Positions 38,250-46,654 of a stretch of 64,000 nucleotides of DNA are shown here, piece after piece. The notes beneath the pieces are model-generated. The model was not told the DNA's origin and did not search any database. It worked only from the letters and a program-made list of their open reading frames with translations. Every line of letters begins with the position of its first letter. Within the stretch, counting starts at the first letter, position 1. Source of the DNA: Pediococcus acidilactici (lineage in GTDB: Bacteria; Bacillota; Bacilli; Lactobacillales; Lactobacillaceae). A program made the translations under genes and the position numbers. Where the stretch lies: contig CP103908.1 in the NCBI GenBank assembly GCA_024970065.1, positions 1,674,001 through 1,738,000 of the forward strand, given 5' to 3'.

Positions 38250-39092
38250 ATGCTAAGTAAAGAACAATTTATTGATGCAATTTGTAACCGTTTTTGGTTT
38301 TATGAAAATATTTCTGTTGATGCTCCTTATGAAAACACGCCTCAAGTACTTCCTTTATACGGTCCTGAGCATGAATATGCACTTTTGGGAATGGAGTTTA
38401 TGCCAAATGGCAAAATCACTTTTCCCGTAAAACTGGGCTTCATTCCACCCGACTACTATCGTTGGAATTTTGAAGAGAAACAACAAGAAATTATCATCTA
38501 TCATCGTGATAATGATTCTGTAAAAAAAGGCAAATTAGTAAAAAATGGATTCTATGCTACTAATGTAATTAAGCTAACCTCTTCTAATGATAGTCAGTAT
38601 CGAGGGATGCTTATTAATTATCCCTTTTACGACGCTCAAACAATTACTACTCGAACTATCGGGGGTAGTAACATGGTGTTCATCCCCCAAGGTCTTTTTA
38701 ATTCGGAAGTAACTACCAACCTTACTCGCCGTGGTTACAACGTTTCGCCCGTGGTCCACGACGAAAGTTTATTTTCTTTCATTAAGGAAGTCTACAAATA
38801 TTTAATTGAGCACCCCAAATTAGAAGATGTAGTTATCGCCCGTACCGAAATTAAAGATATGACAATTAATTTTCCTAAGAAGCCTGGCCAGATATTGTTG
38901 TCCAACAACGACAGTCAACCCGCTTTTAATTATTGCGCCGGAGGCCGTGCCGTTGTTTTAGAGCTGTTAATTATGCTAATAACCGCAAATAATAATCGTT
39001 TGTTAAATACTGACAATCAAAGTTCAGACACTGAACTTGTAAATCATGTTTTAAATAACCATTTTACTGCTCGTTACGAACTACTAGCATAA
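38250..39092 (+). CDS. Family B protein 10 (type II), lying before its A partner
   Basis: 280 residues with GGAGG before ATG. LLGMEFMPNGKITFPVKLGFIPPDYYRWNFEEKQQEIIIY, NYPFYDAQTITTRTIGGSNMVFIPQ, LTRRGYNVSPVVHDES, YLIEHPKLEDVVIARTEIKDM and FNYCAGGRAVVLELLIMLITANN put it with B4 and B8. No A gene stands upstream; a type II A (A11, frameshifted) follows 45 bases later, so the order here is B then A, probably the scar of a recombination between units. Confidence 0.74.
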   Translation: MLSKEQFIDAICNRFWFYENISVDAPYENTPQVLPLYGPEHEYALLGMEFMPNGKITFPVKLGFIPPDYYRWNFEEKQQEIIIYHRDNDSVKKGKLVKNGFYATNVIKLTSSNDSQYRGMLINYPFYDAQTITTRTIGGSNMVFIPQGLFNSEVTTNLTRRGYNVSPVVHDESLFSFIKEVYKYLIEHPKLEDVVIARTEIKDMTINFPKKPGQILLSNNDSQPAFNYCAGGRAVVLELLIMLITANNNRLLNTDNQSSDTELVNHVLNNHFTARYELLA

Positions 39093-39137
39093 CTAGGATG
39101 TTAGAAATTTTTTAGTAATTTTAAGGAGCAAATATAA

Positions 39138-39868
39138 ATGAATGTTGAACCTAACGTAGTTATTACTGAATTCATCGTAAACGTCGATAATTATTATCAC
39201 ATTATTGATAATAGCAACGTTAATGTTGCGGAAAAAGTCCAAAAATTGGCTCAGTCACTAGGCCGTTTTAAAGTACCTTTGTATACGCTAACCAATAGCG
39301 ATGAAGAAAAAGATGAAGATGGTTTTCACATCATCCATATGGACCTGGCGAAGGAATATACAGGTCTAACGGTATTCTTCCACCGGCTTATACTAGCATT
39401 TAAGTTCCTTCAAGCTCATCCGGAAATTGAAAAAGCCATTATTTCGGATGCCTCGGATGTAACCATGCTTAACTATCCGTTTGATTCCATGGAGAACGGT
39501 AAGCTTTATATGGGTGATGAATGGGGAATCATGGGTGACACTCGTATTTTATACAGCGATCGTGACCCCTTTTTTATTAAGAAGTTCATCGCTGAAAACC
39601 AATTGTTGCCTACCATGAATATGGGAATCATTGCCGGAAGTCGAGAAATTCTTATCGAATACTTAGGGATTATAATCCAATTTATTCAGACAGCCAAGTG
39701 AAGGTACAACAGGGGGACGACACTGCCGCCCTAGGTAATCACGACATGGAACTAGGAAATTACGTTGCTTATCGATACTTTGCCGATCGCCTAGTCCACG
39801 GCCGGAAAATCAGTACCATTTTCCAGGGATTTCAGAGCATTAGTAGTGCGTGGCTTGAACATAAGTAA
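39138..39868 (+). pseudogene. Family A gene 11 (type II), broken by a one-base deletion
   Basis: Frame 1 (187 residues from ATG 39138) matches type II A: ISDASDVTMLNYPF, LYMGDEWGIMGDTRIL, LLPTMNMGIIAGSREILIEYLG. It stops at TGA near 39699, but the other frame continues VKVQQGDDTAALGNHDMELG, NYVAYRYFADRLVHGRKIST and on to SSAWLEHK, stop 39866-39868. One missing A in ATTCAGACAGCC (about 39687) explains it. The tail is LEHK where intact copies have FKHK, so decay had begun or the copy is relaxed. Confidence 0.85.
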
Positions 39869-39884
39869 TAAAAAACATCTATAC

Positions 39885-40630
39885 TAAAATTGTTATTAAC
39901 GATTATTGCACTACTTACACGATCACAAATAACATAGACATTTCAGAAAAAGTTGTAGCCCGAAATCGGTCCTTAAAACGATTCAACGTGTCATGCTGCG
40001 TATTAAATAACGAACCTAATCAAGAATTGATCGATAACTTACATATTATAAATGTTGAGTTACAAAAAATTTATGGACGCTTCCTTAACTTCACGGTGTG
40101 TTTTTACCGTGAAAAGGAGGGATTATAATTTAATTAGGTAATTAAACTGGATTTATTAAATCACATCTAAAAATAATCTCCTACTATGCTAGTCATGTTA
40201 GGAGACGGTCCGTATATTTTATGACAAGTTTTTCGCAAAAACGAACGTATTTGAAGTTCCTACTAAATATTAGTTTTATCCGTCAGAATTCACGTGTTGG
40301 GATTTTGACGTAGCTGCCCTGGTGGAGATTACTAATAAATCATTCAAAATTGTGGCTTCAATAATTCACCGAATTGAATACGGGACTGAACTAACTAAAT
40401 TTTCTTCTAAAGACCAATTATTATTTTTAAATGTTCATGATAAACCATCCTTCAATTATTTTTAGGGGAGTCGTCAGTTGCTTATGGAATTATTACTCAT
40501 GATTCTATTTGAAAATAATATGCGACTATTTGACAAAAATGATCAACAAAGCGAAGAAGAATTGCTTCAAGAAGTGCTAGTCAAAGAATTTAATAACCGC
40601 TATGAATTAGCGGACCTACCGGAGTTTTAA
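39885..40630 (+). pseudogene. Relic of a type I A-B pair, fused by deletion
   Basis: First part (about 39885-40110) translates to NNIDISEKVVARNRSLKRFN, VSCCVLNNEPNQELIDNLHI and INVELQKIYG, the N-terminal third of a type I A. It then jumps directly to B sequence: NLIGN-like residues near 40130, FEVPTKY and SEFTCWDFD near 40255-40310, and an almost complete B C terminus from about 40400 (LLFLNVHDKPSFNYF, stop, GSRQLLMELLLMILFENNMR...NNRYELADLPEF). Several stops and deletions. The whole A catalytic region is gone. It ends at TAA 40628-40630. Together with its terminator this fills the gap up to 40702. Confidence 0.8.
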
Positions 40631-40641
40631 ACAACCAAATG

Positions 40642-40682
40642 AAAACGGAGACCGAATTTGTGAATTTGGGTCTCCGTTTTTT
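40642..40682. terminator. Bidirectional terminator between the array and the metalloprotease
   Basis: Stem AAAACGGAGACC / GGTCTCCGTTTT with T-runs on both strands, closing the array on the plus strand and the protease on the minus strand. Confidence 0.85.
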
Positions 40683-40702
40683 ATGTTGCTTCTTTTTTAC
40701 TT

Positions 40703-42922
40703 TTAAGATTTAGGAACTGCCCGATCAATTTGCTTGGTAGTTACTACCTTCTTAGTTTGTGGTTGTGGATTTTCAAAGTTATGGTTGGCTAAGATTAATT
40801 TAATTGCACCAACATCTTCAGGGGTAATGGTCTTTTGATTAACAGCCTCATAATCAGCATTAATCACTAGAACCGCATTCATTACATCGTCATCAATACT
40901 TAACGCATACCCGTCAGGCATCCCGTAATATTGCCCATTAGAAGTGTGATCAAGTCCCAAGCTATGCCCTAATTCATGACGCATTACAATGAATAGCGCA
41001 TTAGTTGCGTAATTTTCATCATTGGTATCAAGTGCATGATTTACTAAATCAATATCGATTCCGGTATTACCGCTTAGCGTTGCGCTACCTGCTCCTATGG
41101 GATTAGCACTCACTTTTAAAGTAACCTTCTTATCTGTATCCGCTGCTTTAACGAGCACTGTTTTTCCTAAAACGTCATTCCAACTCCTTGCCGCTCGATC
41201 TAAGTTATCTTCAAAGACTTTTACAGCTTTGGCAGGGTCTTTTTCGCCCGTAAAATCACTTTCTTTAGCGGAGCTTTGATAAATAATTTGGCCGTCCGGG
41301 TTATAGGCATTATCAATCATTTGCGAATTAACATCCATATCGTAGTTGCCATACGTATTAGTAGATCCTAAAAATTGGTCGTCTATCAAAGCAATTCCTT
41401 GATTATTTACTGCTGGGTAACGTGATTTTAAATCTAGGTTAAGCGCATGCTGGTCAACCCAATACCATTGGTTACCATCGAAGCTTACCTTAATAAATTT
41501 AGTCGCTTGCCCAGCTCGTTTACCAGTTGGGTAAGTATACGTACCAGGCATTTCAGCTTGACTATAAACCGTCGTTCCCGACTTATCCCCTAAATTAGCA
41601 ATGTTATCCTTCTCTGTCTGACCATCTTCGACCTTGGTGTAAAAAGGATAATCGTTGTTTAAGACCACGTTGTAACGATATGGGTGTAGCGGATCCACTG
41701 CCGTGGGCACGTACTTGCTCAGGACCGGGTCGCTTTTATAATCGGTAGCTTCGCCAATATTGATTGTTGCTGGTTTCCGTTGCCATACGAAGGTATCGTC
41801 GCCCATTGTTGGCGCGTCAAAATTAGACATTAACTCTGTTGAAGTCCAAACGTGGTTGCCAGCGGGGTCGTCAACGGTGCCGTTACCCACGTTTTGCCAG
41901 TGACCAGTGTAACCGTCGGCAGTCGGGACGTCGGGGATATTCATATCATCCTTTAATTGACTCTTTTTACCTAAGGTCAGTTGCTTTAAGTTACGGCATA
42001 CTATGAACATATCAGCAGTGTCCATGTCATTAGTGATAGTAAAGGATGATAAGTCTAATTTCTCAACACCGGAGTTTGAAAACATGTGGTTCATGTTGGT
42101 TACTTTCGAAGTATCCCAATTAGACATATTTACCGTTTTTAAATTCGTTGTGCTAACAAACATTTCATTCATCGTATTAACATTTGATGTGTCAAAATTA
42201 GACAAATCCAAATTGGTCAGATTTTTAGTCTCCAAAAACATTTGCATCATATCAGTTACGTTACTAGTGTCAAAAGATGATAAATTCACTTCGGAAACAT
42301 TTGAATTATAAAACATATATTTCATATTTTTAACATTACTGGTGTCAAAACTACGCAAATCTAATTTTTTTAAGTTGCCCGTACCGTCAAACATTCCTGT
42401 CATATTAGTAACTTGACTAGTATCAAAGTTACCTAAATCTAACTCGTCGAATGCAGTATTCCAGAACATATAGGTCATATCGGTAATTTTGCTAGTATTA
42501 AAGTCTTTAATATCTATTATCTTTAACATTGAATCATCGCGGAACATTTGTTCAGCACTTCCTGAGTAATCCAAATTACCAAGCTTAGTAATTTTCTGTA
42601 AATTAGGCAAATTCCCCAACATATCACTAATATCATGTGCGCTAGTAGCCTTAGTAAATTCAATGCTCTTTACTTGCTCAGGTTCAATTCCATTGTTACT
42701 TAGAACATCATGTAGCGGTGGCGCTTGTCCAATATCGCCGCCTGCTGAAATTAATTCGCCGTCATCTGCCAGCGTCCAGGTAGAATTTCCCCATTCAATG
42801 ACCGCCCCACGCACATTCTTCTGCGCCGCCATCGCTAGTTGGGTAGTAATCAGCAACGTGGCAATAATTGCCCCTGCGATCACCAAGCATTTCTTAGTTA
42901 TGTAACGTAGATTATTAGTCAT
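40703..42922 (-). CDS. Secreted BspA-like LRR protein with C-terminal matrixin-type zinc metalloprotease
   Basis: 739 residues from ATG 42922, which follows GGGAGG; the frame extends 29 codons further without a ribosome site. Order: signal peptide (basic MTNNLRYITKK, hydrophobic core, AMA-AQ cleavage near 34); about seven 24-residue BspA/DUF285-type repeats (DLSNFDTSNVTDMxxMF, roughly 110-310); a linker; a middle beta region; and a protease domain with HELGHSLGLDH (starting near 647) and a Met-turn candidate DDDVMNAV. The three His and Glu make a complete metzincin site. No LPXTG or membrane anchor, so it is probably released or held by its N-terminal repeats. Relics of the same gene occur twice inside the array. 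Confidence 0.88.
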   Translation of the reverse strand: MTNNLRYITKKCLVIAGAIIATLLITTQLAMAAQKNVRGAVIEWGNSTWTLADDGELISAGGDIGQAPPLHDVLSNNGIEPEQVKSIEFTKATSAHDISDMLGNLPNLQKITKLGNLDYSGSAEQMFRDDSMLKIIDIKDFNTSKITDMTYMFWNTAFDELDLGNFDTSQVTNMTGMFDGTGNLKKLDLRSFDTSNVKNMKYMFYNSNVSEVNLSSFDTSNVTDMMQMFLETKNLTNLDLSNFDTSNVNTMNEMFVSTTNLKTVNMSNWDTSKVTNMNHMFSNSGVEKLDLSSFTITNDMDTADMFIVCRNLKQLTLGKKSQLKDDMNIPDVPTADGYTGHWQNVGNGTVDDPAGNHVWTSTELMSNFDAPTMGDDTFVWQRKPATINIGEATDYKSDPVLSKYVPTAVDPLHPYRYNVVLNNDYPFYTKVEDGQTEKDNIANLGDKSGTTVYSQAEMPGTYTYPTGKRAGQATKFIKVSFDGNQWYWVDQHALNLDLKSRYPAVNNQGIALIDDQFLGSTNTYGNYDMDVNSQMIDNAYNPDGQIIYQSSAKESDFTGEKDPAKAVKVFEDNLDRAARSWNDVLGKTVLVKAADTDKKVTLKVSANPIGAGSATLSGNTGIDIDLVNHALDTNDENYATNALFIVMRHELGHSLGLDHTSNGQYYGMPDGYALSIDDDVMNAVLVINADYEAVNQKTITPEDVGAIKLILANHNFENPQPQTKKVVTTKQIDRAVPKS

Positions 42923-43082
42923 TACGAACCTCCCTTGTACAAATCGATTGTTCAACATTTTACAATCTAATTGTATAAGCTTCGGTAACAATAACACAAG
43001 TGAAAACACTTACAAAAACCGTTTTATTTTAATAACGCTTATACACCGCTATTCTCGTTAGCAATCCTAATGATTTTTCCAT

Positions 43083-43133
43083 AAAAAAATCTGTTGTTAA
43101 TTACCAAAATATTGGTCTTCAACAACAGACAGA
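43083..43133 (-). terminator. Terminator of pepF
   Basis: Minus-strand stem TCTGTTGTTGAAGACCAATA / TATTTTGGTAATTAACAACAGA with a trailing T-run (plus-strand A-run at 43082-43088). Confidence 0.7.
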
Positions 43134-43158
43134 TATATTTATACGGAAATTCTCATAA

Positions 43159-44961
43159 TTACCTTAACAATTCTTTTAGTTCCTTGACTTTACGTCCAAA
43201 ATCCTTAAATGCTTGGTCAAGGTAGTCACGTTTCGTAACATCAATTCCTGCTCGCTTAACAATTTCCACCGGATAATCACTTGCGCCTGCTGACAGGAAT
43301 TCTTTATAGCGCTCGACCGCACCGGGCTTTTGGTTAATGATGTCGTCTGCCAACGCCGTCGCAATTGCCTTTGAAGTCGCGTACTGGTATACGTAATAGT
43401 CATAGTAGAAGTGTGGAATTTGTGCCCAGGTGTCGTCCTTCCATGGCAAATCACTGACCGCTGCCCCATTATAAGTCTTGAAAAGCCCGTTAAATTTCTG
43501 GGCCATCAAATCAGGGGTGAGGGTCGTTCCTTCAGCGTCTTCGGTATAAATAAAGTGTTCAAACTCTGCAAAGAGGGTTTGCCGGTAAACTGTCCCAATA
43601 AAATTATCCACATTTTGGGTCAAAATGAAGGCTTTAATTTGGGGATCATCTGCGTACTTTTCCAGCATGTAATGATTAAGTAAACTTTCATTTAATGTAG
43701 AGGCAATTTCCGCAATAAAAATTGGATATTGAGAATACCAGAAAGATTGCGCTTGATCGGTGTAAACACTTTGTAAAGCATGGCCCGATTCATGAGCTAA
43801 AGTGGAAGTACTATCATAGATATCGTTCCAGTTTAACAAAATGTACGGATGCACTCCGTAAACGTCATCTTCATAACCACCGCTTCGTTTACCCTTATTT
43901 TCCGCAACGTCAATCCAACGCTGGTCAAATTCAGTTTGTAAATGCGCTTGGTAATCCTTACCTAACGGTGCCAACGCGGCCATGGTTGCTTTTTTGCCTT
44001 CTTCAAACGACAAACTTAACTTGGCGTCCGCAACTAACGGAACGTGACGATCAAATTGATACATATCTTGCAAACCTAAGAATGACTTCCGGAAAGCATA
44101 GTAATCGTGCATCAAATCTAAGTGTTCATGCGTGGTTTCAATTAACGTGTCATAAACCGTTTCGGGAATCTTTTGGTCGCTTAAATTCATTTCACGAGCA
44201 CTCTTAAAGTGGCGAATTTCAGCCATAATATTTTGGGCGTGCACGTGACTACGGAGCGTTGCCGCAAAGGTATTCCGCATGGACCGGTACGCTTTGGCAA
44301 CTTGGCGACTAGCTTTCATCCGCATTTCTTGACTTGGTGAAAGTGCAAATTCACTTGCAGTGGCGTTGGTTAATTGGACCTCTTCCCCATTTTCATCTTT
44401 GATCATCCCGAAATCTAAGTCGGCATCGTCTAATTTAGCAGAAATTTCTGCCGCATCGTCGATGGCTGGTTGTAATTGGGCCAATAACTTTTCTTCGCTT
44501 GGAGTTAATGTGTGCGCTGCTTGGGCTTGCACCCGCCGGAGATTGAATTCATATTTCTTCAAAGCCGGCTCTGCTTCTAAGAACTGGTCAAGCTGTTCAA
44601 CAGAAAGGCTCGTAATTGCCGGATCGTAGAATGCTACAGCAGCCTCCCATTTATTTAAAACCAACAGCGCTTGGTTTAAAAGATCGTTGCCATGCGGGTC
44701 AGCCGTATCGCCATCGTTGACGCGAGCAGCGTAACCATAAATTTTTAGAACTGCCTCTTCACTCTCGTAGAGTAATTTAGTAGCCGCAAGTAAATCGTGA
44801 GCATTCTGCACTCCCTTCTCGGCAAGTTTTTGAATATCTTCAATTTGCGACTTAACGGCCGTAATTGCGTCGTTAAAATCCGCTTCCGTAGCAAAAATGT
44901 CCGCAACGTTCCAAGTTAGTTCAACGGGAACTTCTGCACGGGTAGGTTGTTTTTTAGCCAT
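43159..44961 (-). CDS. pepF: Oligoendopeptidase F
   Basis: 600 residues, M3B metallopeptidase that trims oligopeptides of about 7-17 residues in the cytosol as part of the lactic-acid-bacterial proteolytic system. The zinc site STLAHESGHALQS (HExxH, about 384-396) is intact, followed by IAEIASTLNESLL whose Glu is the third ligand. No signal peptide. Single gene with ribosome site GGAGG and its own terminator. Confidence 0.95.
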   Translation of the reverse strand: MAKKQPTRAEVPVELTWNVADIFATEADFNDAITAVKSQIEDIQKLAEKGVQNAHDLLAATKLLYESEEAVLKIYGYAARVNDGDTADPHGNDLLNQALLVLNKWEAAVAFYDPAITSLSVEQLDQFLEAEPALKKYEFNLRRVQAQAAHTLTPSEEKLLAQLQPAIDDAAEISAKLDDADLDFGMIKDENGEEVQLTNATASEFALSPSQEMRMKASRQVAKAYRSMRNTFAATLRSHVHAQNIMAEIRHFKSAREMNLSDQKIPETVYDTLIETTHEHLDLMHDYYAFRKSFLGLQDMYQFDRHVPLVADAKLSLSFEEGKKATMAALAPLGKDYQAHLQTEFDQRWIDVAENKGKRSGGYEDDVYGVHPYILLNWNDIYDSTSTLAHESGHALQSVYTDQAQSFWYSQYPIFIAEIASTLNESLLNHYMLEKYADDPQIKAFILTQNVDNFIGTVYRQTLFAEFEHFIYTEDAEGTTLTPDLMAQKFNGLFKTYNGAAVSDLPWKDDTWAQIPHFYYDYYVYQYATSKAIATALADDIINQKPGAVERYKEFLSAGASDYPVEIVKRAGIDVTKRDYLDQAFKDFGRKVKELKELLR

Positions 44962-45012
44962 GGTGTCCTCCTATATTAATGTGTTTAGGGTTGATGGGGA
45001 ATATTATACTAC

Positions 45013-45148
45013 AGAGCGCTCTAGCGCCCGGGGAAATCTCGATGTTTAACAGTATTCCGGCTTTAATCGCGTATTAGACGATCGAAGCCGGAATTTAGTT
45101 AACCGGGAAGATTGGGGTTCTGGTACGCGTTTCGCCTCCGTAGCAAAG
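45013..45148 (-). repeat. Intergenic palindromic element, reverse orientation
   Basis: Stem ATTCCGGCTT / AAGCCGGAAT around an ATCG / CGAT inner pairing, flanked by TTAACCGGGAAGA and CGTTTCGCCTCCGTAGCAAAG, the reverse complement of the left end of the consensus. It lies downstream of the hypothetical gene at 45226 and upstream of pepF. Confidence 0.7.
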
Positions 45149-45179
45149 TACCGTACTTTTAAGCCATACGCTATCCATA

Positions 45180-45212
45180 TAAAAAGGATCGGGAAGTTTC
45201 CCAATCCTGATT
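45180..45212 (-). terminator. Terminator of the hypothetical gene at 45226
   Basis: Minus-strand stem AGGATTGGGAA / TTCCCGATCCT with TTTTTAT after it. Confidence 0.75.
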
Positions 45213-45225
45213 TTACTTGTTTTAT

Positions 45226-45780
45226 TTAAACTCTACTACGTTTTAGCTGCACCCCAGGAATTCCAGGAACCCCCTGGCTATTTAGATACCCGTTAATCTT
45301 TGCTACGTTAAAGCCGTCTATGGTTGCTAAATCTTCAGTATCAGGGTTACTAGCCAGATAAATTCCCAAGTTAGTATCAATCGGATGGGTTTGGTAAGGA
45401 TCTATTTCATCGGACGTGACCAGCGTAGAATCTACTTTATAATCAGCTTCGTCCGGGTAATAAGACATTACCGTTTCTAAACACGCCTCTAACATGGGCT
45501 CATCACCCCGTTGGATTTCCCACTTATCAGCAACTTCTTTCGCCAATTTAGGAACCACCTTATCCATGTGCATTGACGGGTAAAACCAAAAGTGTAATGC
45601 TCGGGTCCTTAAATATTCTTCAATTTCCTCTGGATTGACGTTCTCCGGAACAAAAGTATCATCGATTCCACGCGCAATAATTTGTGCTAGCCGGAGCTCT
45701 ACGTTTGGAACCGCATCCATTTCAATCAAAGTGAGCGCTACCCGCTTCAATTCTGCGTACCGGTTAAATCTATTTAGCAT
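45226..45780 (-). CDS. Conserved-looking hypothetical protein
   Basis: 184 residues, acidic, no membrane segment or signal peptide. It begins MLNRFNRYAELKRVALTLIEMDAVPNVELRLAQIIARGIDD and has a helical N-terminal half and a DPYQTHPIDTNLGIYLASNPDTEDL stretch near residues 128-150. I do not recognise the family. Proper ribosome site (GGAGG) and terminator make it a real gene. Divergent from the GntR regulator; about 190 bases separate the two starts, so a functional link is possible but unproven. Confidence 0.65.
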   Translation of the reverse strand: MLNRFNRYAELKRVALTLIEMDAVPNVELRLAQIIARGIDDTFVPENVNPEEIEEYLRTRALHFWFYPSMHMDKVVPKLAKEVADKWEIQRGDEPMLEACLETVMSYYPDEADYKVDSTLVTSDEIDPYQTHPIDTNLGIYLASNPDTEDLATIDGFNVAKINGYLNSQGVPGIPGVQLKRSRV

Positions 45781-45973
45781 AAATACTCCTCCAATCCTCT
45801 ACGGTTCTATTATATATCTTTTTAAACTAAAAAGATATTTACGTGGCATAATCTACACCCTGTCCAGCTTTCTTGAGCATTCGTTGTGAACTTTCATTTT
45901 TAAAATTATAATGGAAAAAGGGCTTTCTTTTTACGACCACCTTAACCTAATTACCGAAAGCGGAGGCGATTTT

Positions 45974-46654
45974 ATGGACAATTTACGTAACGATGCTTAC
46001 AACCAAATTAAATATCGGATCATCCATTTTGATTACGTCCCGGGACAAAAGATTTCCGAGAAAACCTTGTCGACCAAGCTATCACTGGGGCGTACTCCGG
46101 TCCGGGAGGCTCTAATTCGCATTGAACGCGAAGGACTCATCGAAGTCATTTCCCAGAGCGGTACCTACATCACTAAAATTGATTTAAAAATTGCCGAGGA
46201 AGGTCGTTTTGTCCGGGAATGCATCGAGCCACAAATCATGACCACCGTAATTACCCAAGCAAATCCACAACTTTTGCAAAAGCTTCGGACCAATTTATCC
46301 GACCAGGCTCAAAGCACCGTTGCGATGAACCCAGACGCCTTTTTTGACCTCGATCAAGCGTTTCACCACGAATTCTATAAAGCTGCCCACAAGGACTTAG
46401 TTTGGCAATGGTTACTCGGCAACAATACCCAACTCAATCGGTTTCGCCGGCTCCGTTTGAAGAAACTCGACCTAGACTGGCAAAAGTTGCTCCAACAGCA
46501 CCAACTAATTTTTGATGCAGTGGTGGCCCACGACCTTGACGAACTCAACTTTCTTGTCCGCCAACACCTCCATCTAATGCTCGAGGAAAAGCAACGGGTG
46601 GTAGAAGGTTATCCCGACTATTTTCAAAATATTGGGGAGGTTAAATCGAAATAA
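45974..46654 (+). CDS. GntR-family (FCD domain) transcriptional regulator
   Basis: 226 residues from ATG 45974, seven bases after GGAGG (an in-frame ATG 21 codons earlier has no such site). N-terminal winged helix with GQKISEKTLSTKLSLGRTPVREALIRIEREGLIEVISQSGTYI (about 24-66), then an FCD effector domain with AFHHEFYKAAH and a metal-type His in RQHLHLML. FCD regulators usually sense organic or sugar acids. It converges on the GH31 gene, overlapping its end by 14 bases; local control of that locus is plausible but not shown. Confidence 0.85.
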   Translation: MDNLRNDAYNQIKYRIIHFDYVPGQKISEKTLSTKLSLGRTPVREALIRIEREGLIEVISQSGTYITKIDLKIAEEGRFVRECIEPQIMTTVITQANPQLLQKLRTNLSDQAQSTVAMNPDAFFDLDQAFHHEFYKAAHKDLVWQWLLGNNTQLNRFRRLRLKKLDLDWQKLLQQHQLIFDAVVAHDLDELNFLVRQHLHLMLEEKQRVVEGYPDYFQNIGEVKSK

